A DNA stretch of 64,000 nucleotides from Bacillus pumilus (GCF_024498355.1 NZ_CP101833.1:911001-975000), one strand, 5' to 3'. Positions 28,213 through 39,546 are shown, counted from the stretch's first letter. Translations and numbers: made by a program. The notes: generated by a model from the sequence alone, not told the origin.

Positions 28213-29028
28213 ATGACACCATTTTGGGGTGAAGTCGTAGGTACAATGCTGCTCATTATTTTTGGAGGCGGTGTGTGTGCGGCCGTAAATCTAAAGAAAT
28301 CGCTCGCCTATCAGTCCGGCTGGATTGTAATCGCTTTCGGTTGGGGATTTGCAGTAGCCATTGCAGCCTATGCAACTGGAGGAATTAGCGGGGCACACTT
28401 AAACCCGGCGCTGACAATTGGTCTTGCTCTAGAAGGAAGTTTTCTTTGGGCTGATGTTCCAATGTATATTGTCGGTCAAATGCTTGGCGCATTACTCGGA
28501 GCTATTATTGTCTTTTTACATTACTTACCACACTGGAAAGCAACAGACGATCCAGGTGCAAAACTAGGTGTATTCTCAACTGGTCCTGCGATTCCGCATA
28601 CCTTTGCAAACGTACTCAGTGAAGTCATCGGTACATTTGTATTGGTTCTAGGAATCTTAGCGATTGGTGCAAATAAATTTGCAGACGGAGTGAATCCGCT
28701 GATTGTTGGTTTCTTAATTGTAGCGATTGGTCTTTCTTTAGGTGGAACAACTGGTTATGCAATCAACCCTGCACGTGATTTAGGTCCAAGAATTGCCCAT
28801 GCGATTCTGCCGATTCCAGGTAAAGGTCCATCGAATTGGAAATATGCTTGGGTTCCTGTTGTTGGTCCCATTTTAGGCGGTGCATTTGGCGGTGTTTTCT
28901 ACAATGCTGCCTTTAAAGCGAACGTCACTCCAGCCTTTTGGATTGTAAGCGTTATTTTAGTTGTGGTATTGTTAGGACTCTATGTCTCTACGAAAAACCA
29001 AACAAATGCTGTAAATGAAAGTATGTAA
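28213..29028 (+). CDS. glpF: GlpF, glycerol uptake facilitator
   Basis: A 271-residue aquaglyceroporin with six membrane segments and both pore motifs: NPA in HLNPALTIG (about residue 58) and NPA in [11 protein letters not shown] (about residue 190). It allows passive entry of glycerol. ATG 28213 is preferred over ATG 28183 because AGAGGAGG precedes it and the family begins MTPFWGE. glpK begins 15 bp downstream. Expression is controlled by the cre site and GlpP leader upstream. Confidence 0.96.
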   Translation: MTPFWGEVVGTMLLIIFGGGVCAAVNLKKSLAYQSGWIVIAFGWGFAVAIAAYATGGISGAHLNPALTIGLALEGSFLWADVPMYIVGQMLGALLGAIIVFLHYLPHWKATDDPGAKLGVFSTGPAIPHTFANVLSEVIGTFVLVLGILAIGANKFADGVNPLIVGFLIVAIGLSLGGTTGYAINPARDLGPRIAHAILPIPGKGPSNWKYAWVPVVGPILGGAFGGVFYNAAFKANVTPAFWIVSVILVVVLLGLYVSTKNQTNAVNESM

Positions 29029-30559
<1,531 letters not shown>

Positions 30560-30591
30560 TCAAGTAAGTTAATAGAACGGTTGGAGAACTG

Positions 30592-30650
30592 GAGAGACCG
30601 CAGGCACCGAAGTGTAGAAATACGCTTTGGGTGTTTGCGGTCTCTTTTTC
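30592..30650 (+). terminator. GlpP-controlled leader terminator of glpD
   Basis: Long arms (GAGAGACCGCAGGCACC, 30592-30608, and GGGTGTTTGCGGTCTC, about 30629-30644) end in TTTTTC, between promoter and glpD. It is the second expected GlpP target in the window. Confidence 0.87.
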
Positions 30651-30679
30651 TTTACCGTACAACATGGGAGGAACAAGAG

Positions 30680-32341
30680 ATGACTTTTTCTAGCTTAGAA
30701 AGAGAACAAATGCTGCAGGAAATGACAAAAAAACCATATGATGTGTTTATCATTGGTGGGGGTATTACAGGCGCAGGTACAGCACTTGATGCGGCTTCAC
30801 GCGGGATGCGTGTCGGTCTTGCGGAAATGCAAGATTTCGCAGCAGGTACGTCTAGCCGCTCAACGAAACTCGTGCACGGTGGACTTCGTTATTTAAAGCA
30901 ATTTGAAGTGAAGATGGTGGCAGAGGTCGGTAAAGAACGTGCCATTGTATATGAAAATGGTCCGCATGTGACAACGCCAGAATGGATGCTTCTTCCGATG
31001 CATAAAGGCGGTACATTTGGTAAGTTTTCAACATCAATTGGTCTAAGAGTGTATGACTTTTTAGCTGGAGTAAAGCATAACGAACGCAGAAGCATGCTCA
31101 GTGCGAAAGAAACACTTGCCAAAGAACCGCTTGTGAAAAAGGACGGCTTAAAAGGCGGCGGCTACTATGTTGAATACCGTACAGATGATGCACGCCTCAC
31201 AATTGAAGTCATGAAAGAGGCAGTGAAATTTGGTGCAGAAGCTGTCAACTATGCGAAAGTAAAAGAATTTATCTATGATAAAGGAAAAGTTGTCGGCGTT
31301 GTCATTGAAGATGTCATGACGGAGAAAACATATGATGTGTATGCGAAGAAGATTGTCAATGCGACAGGTCCATGGGTAGATCAGCTAAGAGACAAGGACC
31401 ATTCAAAAGAAGGGAAGCACTTACAGCATACAAAAGGAATTCACTTAGTATTCGACCAATCGGTTTTCCCGTTAAAACAAGCGATCTATTTCGACACGCC
31501 TGACAAACGCATGGTCTTTGCGATTCCGAGAGAAGGCAAAACGTACGTTGGAACAACAGATACGGTATACAAAAAACAGCTGGAACATCCGCGTATGACA
31601 AAAGCAGATCGTGATTATGTCATCCAAGCGATTCAGTACATGTTCCCAGATCTCAACATTACGGAAAAAGATGTTGAATCCAACTGGGCCGGTCTTCGTC
31701 CGCTCATTCATGAAGAAGGAAAAGACCCTTCAGAAATTTCTCGTAAGGATGAGGTATGGACATCATCTTCAGGCTTAATCACCATCGCTGGTGGTAAATT
31801 AACAGGCTACCGTAAAATGGCTGAGCACATTGTGAATCTTGTACGTGATGGACTGAAAGAAGAAACTGGAAAAGATTATGGATCATGTAAAACCAAACAT
31901 ATGCCAATTTCAGGTGGGCATGTAGGCGGTTCTAAAAATATGGCATCCTTTGTTCAAGCGAAAACGGCAGAAGGAGCATCCGTTGGTTTAACAGAACCGA
32001 TTGCTCAAAAACTAGCTGAAAAATATGGCTCAAACGTCAGCAGTCTCTTCCAGCGTGTGGAGGAGCTTCAAGGCGAAGCAGACAAACGAAACATTCCAGC
32101 GTACGTACTGGCAGAGCTTGTCTATGCAATCGAAGAAGAACTAGCCGTTACACCTGTCGATTTCTTCTTAAGAAGAACAGGAAGCCTATTATTTAATATC
32201 AACTGGGCAAAAAAATATGCACAGCCTGTCGTTGACTATATGGCAGATCGATTTGGCTGGGATGAAGCGACAAAACAAAAACATCAAACAGAATTAGATC
32301 AACTATTCCATGAAGCAGTCGTACCGCTTGATGCCGAATAA
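30680..32341 (+). CDS. glpD: GlpD, aerobic glycerol-3-phosphate dehydrogenase
   Basis: A 553-residue FAD enzyme at the inner face of the membrane. It oxidises glycerol 3-phosphate to dihydroxyacetone phosphate and reduces quinone. The FAD dinucleotide motif is [21 protein letters not shown], followed by [16 protein letters not shown]. The C-terminal DAO_C domain covers about 410-540. Start ATG 30680 after GGGAGGAAC; upstream in-frame codons run through the leader hairpin and are rejected. Completes the glpP-glpFK-glpD set. Confidence 0.96.
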   Translation: MTFSSLEREQMLQEMTKKPYDVFIIGGGITGAGTALDAASRGMRVGLAEMQDFAAGTSSRSTKLVHGGLRYLKQFEVKMVAEVGKERAIVYENGPHVTTPEWMLLPMHKGGTFGKFSTSIGLRVYDFLAGVKHNERRSMLSAKETLAKEPLVKKDGLKGGGYYVEYRTDDARLTIEVMKEAVKFGAEAVNYAKVKEFIYDKGKVVGVVIEDVMTEKTYDVYAKKIVNATGPWVDQLRDKDHSKEGKHLQHTKGIHLVFDQSVFPLKQAIYFDTPDKRMVFAIPREGKTYVGTTDTVYKKQLEHPRMTKADRDYVIQAIQYMFPDLNITEKDVESNWAGLRPLIHEEGKDPSEISRKDEVWTSSSGLITIAGGKLTGYRKMAEHIVNLVRDGLKEETGKDYGSCKTKHMPISGGHVGGSKNMASFVQAKTAEGASVGLTEPIAQKLAEKYGSNVSSLFQRVEELQGEADKRNIPAYVLAELVYAIEEELAVTPVDFFLRRTGSLLFNINWAKKYAQPVVDYMADRFGWDEATKQKHQTELDQLFHEAVVPLDAE

Positions 32342-32344
32342 GAG

Positions 32345-32372
32345 AAAAGCCGATCGTGTATCGGCTTTTTTT
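32345..32372 (+). terminator. Terminator of glpD
   Basis: Stem AAAAGCCGAT / ATCGGCTTTT with a T run, a few bases after the stop codon. Confidence 0.85.
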
Positions 32373-32484
32373 ATTTGTTCATCATTTTTCCATCTGCCAA
32401 TGATATAGCATGACATAAAGGTTGATTCCATATAAAATAACAGTAGATATTATTTTATTGATGAAAAGAACTGGGAGGACGATC

Positions 32485-34230
32485 ATGAGTTGGAATACGA
32501 ATTATGAGCGATGGATCAATGAGAAGCACCTGGATACTGAACTAAGGGAATGGCTAGAGGCGCATCGAGATGATCATCAAGCTCTTGAAGACTGCTTCTA
32601 TAAAAACCTTGAGTTCGGAACTGGAGGAATGCGCGGAGAAATTGGTGCAGGAACGAACCGAATGAATGTCTACACCGTTCGTAAAGCATCAGCGGGTCTT
32701 GCTGCGTATATTGCGAAACATGGAGAGGATGCAAAAAGAAGAGGCGTCGCCATTGCATATGATTCACGCCATAAATCTCCTGAATTCGCGATGGAAGCAG
32801 CCAAAACGCTTGCTTCACAAGGCATTCAAACGTACGTATTTGACGAACTGCGTCCGACACCAGAACTTTCCTTTGCTGTTCGGGAGCTGAAAGCATTTGC
32901 TGGTATCGTCGTGACAGCAAGTCACAATCCACCAGAATATAATGGCTATAAAGTATATGGAGAAGATGGCGGCCAGCTGCCTCCATTTGAAGCAGATCAA
33001 GTCATTAAAGAAGTAGATGCAATTGAAAATGAACTGGCGATTTCAGTAGAGTCAGAAGAAACGTTGAAACAAAATGGGCTCATCCATATGATTGGAGAAG
33101 AAATTGATCGTGCTTATATTGAAAAATTAAAAACCATCAGTGTGCATCCTGAGCTTGCAGATGAAGTCGATGTCAAAGTGGTGTTTACCCCGCTTCATGG
33201 TACAGCCAATCAACCTGTCCGAAATGGGCTTCAGGCTCTTGGCTATCAGCATGTGACCGTTGTGCCTGAACAGGAAAAACCAGATCCGCAATTTTCAACG
33301 GTGACATCGCCAAATCCAGAGGAGCATGCAGCGTTTGAATATGCCATGAAACTTGGTGAAAAGCAGAATGCCGATATCCTCATTGCAACAGATCCTGATG
33401 CAGATAGGTTAGGCATTGCCGTCAGAGATCATGAGGGAGAATTTACAGTCTTAACAGGGAACCAAACAGGAGCGCTGCTGCTTCATTATTTATTGTCCGA
33501 AAAACAAAAGCTAGGTCAGCTGCCGCCTCGTCCAGTTGTGATGAAAACAATAGTTACAAGTGAGCTTGGGCGTGCTGTCGCATCAGCATTTGGTGCGGAC
33601 ACCATTGACACACTTACTGGCTTTAAATTTATTGGAGAAAAAATCAAGCAATTTGAAGAAAGTGGAGAATACACGTTTCAATTCGGTTATGAAGAGAGCT
33701 ATGGCTATTTGATCGGTGATTTTGCCAGAGATAAAGATGCGGTGCAAGCAGCGCTGTTAGCCGTTGAAGTCGCTGCTTTTTATAAAAAACAAGGCAAGTC
33801 ATTGTACGACGCTCTTGTCGATATTTTCAAGGAGTTTGGATTTTACCGGGAAGGATTAAAGTCATTAACCTTAAAAGGAAAAGAAGGAGCAGAGCAAATT
33901 TCAGCGATCCTTCATACCTTTAGAACAAATCCGCCAGCCGCCATCGCAGGTCAGCGAATCACAGTCATTGAGGATTACCAATCAAGTCAAAGACATCTCG
34001 TGACAGAAAAGAAAGAAGAAACAATTCACCTGCCGGCATCAAACGTGCTGAAATATTTCCTTGAGGATGGCTCATGGTTCTGCTTAAGACCTTCGGGTAC
34101 CGAACCTAAAGTGAAATTTTATATTGCAGTTAAAGGCTCATCTTTAACAGATAGCGAAGAAAAACTGAAGCATCTATCAGAAGAAGTGATGAAAGTCGTT
34201 TATGATATTGTTGAAGAAACAGCTAAATAA
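32485..34230 (+). CDS. pgcA: PgcA, alpha-phosphoglucomutase
   Basis: A 581-residue alpha-D-phosphohexomutase that interconverts glucose 6-phosphate and glucose 1-phosphate for UDP-glucose, glucolipid and teichoic-acid glucosylation. Active-site Ser in [13 protein letters not shown] (about residue 145), Mg loop DPDADRLG, sugar-specificity loop GYEESYGYL and phosphate loop RPSGTEPK are all present in order. ATG 32485 follows GGGAGGAC. Same position as B. subtilis yhxB/pgcA, after glpD. Confidence 0.95.
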   Translation: MSWNTNYERWINEKHLDTELREWLEAHRDDHQALEDCFYKNLEFGTGGMRGEIGAGTNRMNVYTVRKASAGLAAYIAKHGEDAKRRGVAIAYDSRHKSPEFAMEAAKTLASQGIQTYVFDELRPTPELSFAVRELKAFAGIVVTASHNPPEYNGYKVYGEDGGQLPPFEADQVIKEVDAIENELAISVESEETLKQNGLIHMIGEEIDRAYIEKLKTISVHPELADEVDVKVVFTPLHGTANQPVRNGLQALGYQHVTVVPEQEKPDPQFSTVTSPNPEEHAAFEYAMKLGEKQNADILIATDPDADRLGIAVRDHEGEFTVLTGNQTGALLLHYLLSEKQKLGQLPPRPVVMKTIVTSELGRAVASAFGADTIDTLTGFKFIGEKIKQFEESGEYTFQFGYEESYGYLIGDFARDKDAVQAALLAVEVAAFYKKQGKSLYDALVDIFKEFGFYREGLKSLTLKGKEGAEQISAILHTFRTNPPAAIAGQRITVIEDYQSSQRHLVTEKKEETIHLPASNVLKYFLEDGSWFCLRPSGTEPKVKFYIAVKGSSLTDSEEKLKHLSEEVMKVVYDIVEETAK

Positions 34231-34240
34231 AGAAAGTAAC

Positions 34241-34273
34241 AAAGCCATCGTGTGAATGCATGATGGCTTTTTT
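34241..34273 (+). terminator. Terminator of pgcA
   Basis: AAAGCCATC pairs with GATGGCTTT and is followed by more T residues. Confidence 0.85.
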
Positions 34274-34368
34274 CTCAGCCAAAAGTATGAGAAGAAATCA
34301 TCCTTTTTGAGAAAGAGACAAAAGGGTGCTCGTGGTATAATCAACATAATGATAAGAGGAGGCAGCAA

Positions 34369-35532
34369 ATGCCGGGGGTAAACAGCATGGGAGAATACAA
34401 AGAGAAGGTTAAAACATTAAAAACGTTAAAAGAAATTGCTGAAAAGTTAAATGAAGGCTTGGAAATGAAAGACACGCTTCATGAAGTGCTCCATATGCTT
34501 ATGGATGTGACAGGCTTTCAGACAGCATGGATTTATTTTATAGAAGAAGACGGCTCGTATGAACTGATGGCAGAGGTATCTTTACCTGAAGCACTTGCAA
34601 AGCACCAAAAGCAATTGATGTGTCAAAACGACTGTTATTGCATCAATCGATACACAAAGGGATCACTGCAATCAGCCACCAATATTATCAACTGTAAACG
34701 GATTGAAACGGCCATCGAGCAAAAGCTTGGGGATACAGAAGGCATTACACATCATGCGACAGTTCCGCTCAAAGCGTGTAAGCGCACGTTCGGTTTATTA
34801 AATGTGGCGGCAAAAGGAAAAGTCACATTTACGCAAGAAGAGCTGAATTTGCTTGAAAGCATTGCGCTTCAAATTGGCACTGCCATTCAGCGAATGAAGC
34901 TTGTACAAAACGAACAGCAGCATGCACTTCTGGAAGAAAGAAACCGGCTTGCGCAGGATTTACATGATTCTGTCAATCAAATGCTGTTTTCAGTGAGTCT
35001 GACTGCGAAGGCTGCCCGTCAAATGACAAGCGATCAGAATCTAGGGGAAATGATTGATTTTATTCAGCATTTGTCACAAGATGCCCTCATTGAAATGCGG
35101 TCGCTCATTTGGCAGCTAAGACCAAGAGGACTTGAAAAAGGGTTTACGACGGCGATTGAAGAGTACGCACAGCTCTTAGGATTAAACTGTACATTATCTT
35201 TATCAGGCTGTATGGAGATGGATCATTCGCGGCATGAAACTTTGTTTCGCGTATGTCAAGAAGCGCTGAATAATTGTCAAAAACACGCGGGAGTAGAAGA
35301 AGTCGAGGTCAAACTCGAGCAATCGGCAGACACGTTTGAGATGGAAATCATCGACCGCGGAAAAGGATTTCAGTATGACGAGCAAATGAGCCTTCCTTCA
35401 CTGGGGCTGAAAGGGATGGCTGACCGCATCCGAAGAACAGGTGGTACATTTTGTATTGATTCTGAGCTAGGTAAAGGAACCACGATTCATGTGAAAGTGC
35501 CATTTTCTCAAGAAAGGAAGGGTTCGTCATGA
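34369..35532 (+). CDS. yhcY: YhcY, GAF-domain sensor histidine kinase (NarL/AirS type)
   Basis: A 387-residue cytosolic kinase. Residues about 20-175 form a GAF domain containing Cys85, Cys89, Cys91 and Cys109. The dimerisation domain HisKA_3 follows, with the phospho-accepting His in RLAQDLHDSVNQ (about residue 203). HATPase_c includes RVCQEALNNCQKHA and GLKGMADRI. The Cys cluster resembles that of Staphylococcus aureus AirS, whose GAF domain binds a [2Fe-2S] cluster and senses oxygen/redox; the same use here is inference. Start ATG 34369 follows AAGAGGAGG. Partner gene yhcZ overlaps its end. Confidence 0.92.
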   Translation: MPGVNSMGEYKEKVKTLKTLKEIAEKLNEGLEMKDTLHEVLHMLMDVTGFQTAWIYFIEEDGSYELMAEVSLPEALAKHQKQLMCQNDCYCINRYTKGSLQSATNIINCKRIETAIEQKLGDTEGITHHATVPLKACKRTFGLLNVAAKGKVTFTQEELNLLESIALQIGTAIQRMKLVQNEQQHALLEERNRLAQDLHDSVNQMLFSVSLTAKAARQMTSDQNLGEMIDFIQHLSQDALIEMRSLIWQLRPRGLEKGFTTAIEEYAQLLGLNCTLSLSGCMEMDHSRHETLFRVCQEALNNCQKHAGVEEVEVKLEQSADTFEMEIIDRGKGFQYDEQMSLPSLGLKGMADRIRRTGGTFCIDSELGKGTTIHVKVPFSQERKGSS

Positions 35533-36179
35533 GAGTAGTCATTGCAGATGATCATCATATTGTGAGAAAAGGGCTGGTGTTTTTCTTGCAAACACAGCCT
35601 GATGTGGACATCGTTGGTGAGGCATCCAATGGAGAAGAGGCGCTTGAAGTTGTCAGACAAACGCAGCCTGACATTGTCTTAATGGACCTCTCTATGCCCG
35701 TTATGAATGGCATTGAGGCAACGAAACAAATGACACTGGAAATGCCCGATACGCGCATTGTGATCTTGACAAGCTATGCAGATAAAGATTATGTCATACC
35801 AGCCATTCAAGCAGGGGCGAAAGCCTATCAGCTCAAGGATGTAGCGCCAGAAAAACTGCTCACGACAATGATTGAAGTACAAAATGGCACCTATCAATTA
35901 GATGGTCATATCACGACTTTCCTTGTGCAGCATCTGACAGAACCAAAAGAGCAGAAATGGGCACAAATGAACGAGCTGACCAATAGAGAACGAGATGTCC
36001 TATTTGAAATTGCAAAGGGTAAAAGCAACAAAGAAATCGCCTCAGCGCTGTTTATTTCTGAAAAAACTGTCAAAACGCACGTATCTCATTTATTATCAAA
36101 GCTAGAGCTGGCAGATCGAACCCAAGCGGCTCTTTATGCAGTGGATTATCAAAAAAATCAGTCAAAAGAGCTGCTTTGA
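35529..36179 (+). CDS. yhcZ: YhcZ, NarL-family response regulator
   Basis: A 216-residue regulator with a receiver domain (1-120; phospho-acceptor Asp in VLMDLSMP, about residue 54; conserved Lys in YQLKDV) and a LuxR-type helix-turn-helix (about 148-210: TNRERDVLFEIAKGKSNKEIA). The ATG at 35529 overlaps the yhcY stop codon (ATGA), so translation is coupled with the kinase. Targets are unknown. Confidence 0.94.
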   Translation: MRVVIADDHHIVRKGLVFFLQTQPDVDIVGEASNGEEALEVVRQTQPDIVLMDLSMPVMNGIEATKQMTLEMPDTRIVILTSYADKDYVIPAIQAGAKAYQLKDVAPEKLLTTMIEVQNGTYQLDGHITTFLVQHLTEPKEQKWAQMNELTNRERDVLFEIAKGKSNKEIASALFISEKTVKTHVSHLLSKLELADRTQAALYAVDYQKNQSKELL

Positions 36180-36227
36180 CAGAAAAAATGTAAACATGCA
36201 GTCACGATGCCAAATGAGGAGGATGCG

Positions 36228-36293
36228 CTGTTATTTTCACAAAGAGACATGGATGAAAGCCCCTTTAAGTTTCCAATCACTTGGCACTGCTAA
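36228..36293 (+). CDS. Possible 21-residue peptide gene with CTG start
   Basis: GAGGAGG at 36216-36222 is placed five bases before CTG 36228, which opens 21 codons (LLFSQRDMDESPFKF then PITWHC). The frame ends eight bases before a strong terminator. No other gene uses this SD. An ATG lying directly on the SD (36223) opens a different 26-codon frame but with no spacing. CTG starts are rare, so the call is weak; the SD plus terminator layout is what makes it worth listing. Confidence 0.25.
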   Translation: MLFSQRDMDESPFKFPITWHC

Positions 36294-36301
36294 ACGTATG
36301 T

Positions 36302-36327
36302 AAAAAGGCTGAAAATCAGCCTTTTTC
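36302..36327. terminator. Bidirectional terminator
   Basis: AAAAAGGCTGA / TCAGCCTTTTT hairpin between the yhcZ side and convergent yhdB; T runs on both strands. Confidence 0.85.
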
Positions 36328-36328
36328 T

Positions 36329-36577
36329 TTATGTGTACAGCGGTTCTGAATAAAATTCAGCAGCAGCAGCCTCTGAAGCATGATCAATGTACTGCAGGAG
36401 CCCGTATAAACATTTTTCAACATCTGCATCGTTTCGGTTAAATTGATACGCATGTAAGAAATGCTCAATACGTTTCGAGAGCAAGTCATCTTGCGTACGT
36501 ACCATAAGAATAAGTAAATTATCCCATTGCGAGCGATGCGTATAATAAAGTGCCTTATCATAATCCGCCACATTCAT
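36329..36577 (-). CDS. yhdB: YhdB, small conserved hypothetical protein
   Basis: An 82-residue, mainly helical soluble protein (MNVADYDKALYYTHRSQWD, LLSKRIEHFLHAYQF). Start ATG 36577 follows AAGGAGAAGG; a longer in-frame opening at 36610 has no site. Its position between yhcZ and yhdC agrees with B. subtilis yhdB. There is no recognisable motif and the function is unknown. Confidence 0.8.
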   Translation of the reverse strand: MNVADYDKALYYTHRSQWDNLLILMVRTQDDLLSKRIEHFLHAYQFNRNDADVEKCLYGLLQYIDHASEAAAAEFYSEPLYT

Positions 36578-36705
36578 GAAACCTTCTCCTTTCCCTTGAG
36601 AAGTCCTCATTAGTTTGCTCGGATCATATCGACTTTTTCAGGGGAAAAGTTGGTGTCCGCATGAATCGCGTACCGGAAATTATAGGCTGAATAAATGCTT
36701 CATGT

Positions 36706-37089
36706 ATGAAAAAGGGTCGTTCAGCAAAACCTAATCAAAATATACATGAAAGTGAGATCAATGATATCATGCAGCCGAAATTGTGGATGCTTTTTGCAGC
36801 AGGAATGGTTTTGCTCGGCAGTCTCATGATCCATCCTGCATCAAAAGCAGCGGTGCAGCCCGTTGAAAATTGGGAAAGACTTGCTTATACCGCGTTGCAA
36901 GATGAATATGAAGGCGCCGCTTTAAACGACTATCATTACATTGGACGAACAAAAGTAAATGATGAACAGACAAAAGATGTATTTCGCGTGACGGTGAAGG
37001 AAGGATCGACCCTTTTTGCAGCACACGCAGAAATTTATTTTCACCCGGTGACCGGACATTTGATTAGTATTAATGTGTTTCGGTTATAA
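36706..37089 (+). CDS. yhdC: YhdC-like DUF3889 protein
   Basis: A 127-residue protein with a membrane or signal segment (residues about 26-45, ending SKAAVQP) and a C-terminal DUF3889 domain (ENWERLAYTALQDEYEGAAL, YHYIGRTKVND, FHPVTGHLISINV). The first ATG (36706) has no evident Shine-Dalgarno. ATG 36769, behind AAAGTGAG, would give a 106-residue protein starting at a standard signal peptide and close to the B. subtilis length. Exported protein of unknown role. Its terminator hairpin is cut short by a repeat element. Confidence 0.75.
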   Translation: MKKGRSAKPNQNIHESEINDIMQPKLWMLFAAGMVLLGSLMIHPASKAAVQPVENWERLAYTALQDEYEGAALNDYHYIGRTKVNDEQTKDVFRVTVKEGSTLFAAHAEIYFHPVTGHLISINVFRL

Positions 37090-37091
37090 AA

Positions 37092-37117
37092 AAGCACCTC
37101 TTTTGATAAGAGGCGCT
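37092..37117 (+). terminator. yhdC terminator stem without its T tract
   Basis: GCACCTCTT and AAGAGGCGC form a stem just after the yhdC stop. The expected T run is absent: the first base of the interspersed repeat (37118) follows immediately. Confidence 0.6.
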
Positions 37118-37278
37118 CAGCGTGTAGACAAACCCTCGCATTCTGTGTCAGTCCTGCGTGCCGGTGCTCACGAATGTCGAATTCGCTCCGCTCCTCGTTC
37201 TTCCTAGACTGTAAAGGTTTTCTATCACGCTGAAAAGAAGACAAAGGGCTAAAATAAAGATCATTTTAGCCCTTTGTC
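37118..37278 (+). repeat. Interspersed repeat, copy 1 of 3
   Basis: A core of 115 bp runs from CAGCGTGTAGAC (37118) to TCTATCACGCTG (ends 37232), whose ends are imperfect inverted repeats of about 18 bp. A 13-base link leads to a hairpin, GGGCTAAAAT paired with ATTTTAGCCC within matching GACAAA/TTTGTC arms, ending 37278. Two further copies are at 44860 and 58231, same orientation. An internal stem CGAAT/ATTCG has a variable loop between copies. The hairpin reads as a terminator on the minus strand, where it would end katA. Confidence 0.9.
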
Positions 37279-37295
37279 AAACAACACGAATTCAA

Positions 37296-38771
37296 TTATT
37301 TCATGCTTCCTTGAAGATATGAGCGAATATCCACACCGAGTGAATCTGCTAAACGCTGTCCGTAATCTTCATCTGCACGATAGAAATTGCAGATCGCAAG
37401 TAATTTTGTTTTTTCATTTACACCTTTGAGATCAGCTGTTAGGTTTTTGATCAACGCTTGTTTCTCTTCCTCAGAGTAGCTTCGATATTTTTCCCCAGCT
37501 TGTTTGAAATCGTTCGGTTTTTCGATTTTTTGTCTCACCATACGGTCACCGTGAAGAACAGGCTCACTTTCTTTGTAGTGAGGGTTTTCTTTTGGCTGAT
37601 CCTCGTAACGGTTTGGTTCATAGTTAATATGACCGCTTGGACGAGTCGTTGTCATAAAGCCATCCTGCTGGTTATTTTGCACAGGTGCATAAGGGCAGTT
37701 GACTGGAATGCGCATGTAGTTCGCACCAAGACGGTGACGCTGCGTGTCTGGATATGAGAAAAGACGACCTTGAAGCAGTTTATCTTCAGACGCTTCAATA
37801 CCTGGGACTAGTGCACTTGGCGTGAAAGCAGCTTGTTCTGTTTCAGCAAAGAAATTTTCAGGATTGCGGTTAAGTGTCATGCGTCCTACTTTTTGAAGCG
37901 GATAATCTTCCTCGCTCCACGTCTTTGTTGGATCACATGGATCATAATCAAGTTCATCATAATCGCTAAGCGGCATAAGCTGAATATATAGGTCCCAGGC
38001 TGGATAGTTGCCTTTTTCAATGCGATCATAAAGATCTCTTGTCGCATGCTGGAAATCGTTTGCTTGAATTTCTGCTGCTTCTTCCATGGATAAATTGCGA
38101 ATACCTTCTGATGGTCTCCAGTGATATTTCACATATTTGGTTTCTCCATATTTATTCACCCATCTAAACGTATGGACACCGGAACCGCGCATTTCTGCGT
38201 AGTTGGCAGGGATTCCTTCGTCAGAGAAAAGCCATGTAAGCATGTGAGTAGATTCAGGTGTTAAGGTCATAAAATCCCAATAACGGTCAGGATCTTGGAT
38301 ATTGGTTACAGGATCTGGTTTAAGAGAGTGAACCATATCAGGGAATTTCAATGCATCACGAATAAAGAAGATCGGCAAGTTGTTACCAACCAAATCGTAG
38401 TTGCCTTCTTCTGTATAAAATTTCACAGCGAAGCCGCGCGGGTCACGTAATGTTTCAGGTGAACCTTTAGGGTGAATAACCGTTGAGAAGCGAACAAAAA
38501 CGTCTGTCTGTTTCCCTTCTTCACTTAAGAAGGCTGCTTTTGTATGTTTCTCCATGCTATTTTCTACTTCAAACACACCATAAGCGCCGGCGCCTCTTGC
38601 ATGAACGACACGCTCTGGAATACGTTCACGGTCAAAGTGTGCAAGCTTTTCAATCAAATGGTAATCATCGAGAAATGAAGGTCCACGGTGACCAGCTGTT
38701 CTTGAGTTTTGGTTATCGCCAACAGGCACGCCTTGATTCGTTGTCAAATTTTTATGATTTGAATTTGTCAT
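37296..38771 (-). CDS. katA: KatA, vegetative haem catalase
   Basis: A 491-residue clade-3-like monofunctional catalase. The distal His lies in RVVHARGAGAYG (about residue 57), Asn in LVGNNLPIFF (about 130), and the proximal haem Tyr in LFSYPDTQRHRLG (about 340). It destroys hydrogen peroxide in the cytosol. Start ATG 38771 follows AGGAGGAG. Promoter and PerR box are visible upstream. In B. subtilis katA lies elsewhere; here it adjoins nsrR and hmp. Confidence 0.96.
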   Translation of the reverse strand: MTNSNHKNLTTNQGVPVGDNQNSRTAGHRGPSFLDDYHLIEKLAHFDRERIPERVVHARGAGAYGVFEVENSMEKHTKAAFLSEEGKQTDVFVRFSTVIHPKGSPETLRDPRGFAVKFYTEEGNYDLVGNNLPIFFIRDALKFPDMVHSLKPDPVTNIQDPDRYWDFMTLTPESTHMLTWLFSDEGIPANYAEMRGSGVHTFRWVNKYGETKYVKYHWRPSEGIRNLSMEEAAEIQANDFQHATRDLYDRIEKGNYPAWDLYIQLMPLSDYDELDYDPCDPTKTWSEEDYPLQKVGRMTLNRNPENFFAETEQAAFTPSALVPGIEASEDKLLQGRLFSYPDTQRHRLGANYMRIPVNCPYAPVQNNQQDGFMTTTRPSGHINYEPNRYEDQPKENPHYKESEPVLHGDRMVRQKIEKPNDFKQAGEKYRSYSEEEKQALIKNLTADLKGVNEKTKLLAICNFYRADEDYGQRLADSLGVDIRSYLQGSMK

Positions 38772-38824
38772 TCTTTTCTCCTCCTGTAAACAAAAAAATG
38801 GTTTCTAGCAATCTATATACCCTA

Positions 38825-38852
38825 ATTATAGTGAATCAAACATGATAGTCAA
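38825..38852 (-). promoter_or_regulatory. katA promoter
   Basis: On the minus strand TTGACT (38847-38852), a 16-bp spacer and TATAAT (38825-38830), about 54 bp upstream of the katA start codon. Confidence 0.75.
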
Positions 38853-38859
38853 TATTTAT

Positions 38860-38874
38860 TTATAATAATTTTAA
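38860..38874 (-). promoter_or_regulatory. PerR box upstream of katA
   Basis: TTATAATAATTTTAA agrees with the PerR consensus (TTATAAT, one base, ATTATAA) at all fixed positions but one. It ends eight bases upstream of the katA -35 box, which fits peroxide-inducible expression. Confidence 0.75.
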
Positions 38875-38901
38875 ATAAATTATTATTACAAGGAGGTAAA
38901 G

Positions 38902-38933
38902 AAAAAGACGAAAGAAATGAAATTCTTTCGTCT
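38902..38933 (-). terminator. Terminator of nsrR
   Basis: On the minus strand an 11-bp stem (AGACGAAAGAA / TTCTTTCGTCT) is followed by TTTTTC and overlaps the nsrR stop codon by two bases. Confidence 0.8.
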
Positions 38934-39363
38934 AAAGGAGGAGCTCTCTTAGAGCATCTTTGTTTTGTGTTAAGTCTTTTAATGTGTATTGGTCAAGAAC
39001 GCGTAAATAAGCAGTGAGAGCTTCGTGAAGCACATGCTTTAATGAACAAATCGGGGAGATGATACAGCTGTTTTTCTTTGGATCAAAGCATTCGACCATG
39101 ACTAAGTCTTCCTCTGTATAGCGGACAACCTCCCCAATGTTAATGCTTTCTGGGCTTTTCCCCAGCCTAATCCCGCCATTTCTCCCGCGGATTGTTTCCA
39201 CATACCCGCGTTTTCCAAGATGGTAAATCACCTTCGTTAGATGATTTTTAGAAATGCCATAAATATCGGCAATCTGCTGAATATTTGACAGTTCATTGTT
39301 GTCTCTTGACGCTAAATAAATGAGTACCCTTAATGAGAAATCTGTATAATTCGTAAGTTTCAT
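38932..39363 (-). CDS. nsrR: NsrR, nitric-oxide-sensing Rrf2 repressor
   Basis: A 143-residue Rrf2-family regulator. The winged helix-turn-helix covers about 1-75 (NIQQIADIYGISKNHLTKVI, RGRNGGIRL). Cys92, Cys100 and Cys106 are the three iron-sulfur ligands known for NsrR; the cluster reacts with NO to relieve repression. It is transcribed divergently from hmp, whose promoter region contains a perfect NsrR-type palindrome. B. subtilis yhdE is the counterpart. Confidence 0.95.
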   Translation of the reverse strand: MKLTNYTDFSLRVLIYLASRDNNELSNIQQIADIYGISKNHLTKVIYHLGKRGYVETIRGRNGGIRLGKSPESINIGEVVRYTEEDLVMVECFDPKKNSCIISPICSLKHVLHEALTAYLRVLDQYTLKDLTQNKDALRELLL

Positions 39364-39505
39364 TTGGACGACCTCTAAACCTAATAGAGTTTTGTATCAT
39401 CGTAACACATTTTAGACAAGAACTGGTCGAGAAAGTGTTAAATGTGACAACATTTAAAACATGTATTATAAATATTGCTTTTATAAGCCGTCATTCATTA
39501 AGATA

Positions 39506-39528
39506 AAGATGTATTTAAAATACATCTT
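39506..39528 (+). promoter_or_regulatory. NsrR operator at hmp
   Basis: AAGATGTATTT and AAATACATCTT form a perfect 11-bp inverted repeat around one central base, 18 bp before the hmp start. The ATGTAT/ATACAT core matches the known Bacillus NsrR site. A weak promoter (TTGCTT 39475-39480, TTAAGA 39498-39503) would place it over the transcription start. Confidence 0.8.
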
Positions 39529-39546
39529 TCGAAAGAAGGAATAACG

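Noticed and set aside
32516..32986. 156-codon minus-strand frame inside pgcA
   Set aside because: Shadow of the strongly conserved pgcA frame; no SD and no domain pattern.
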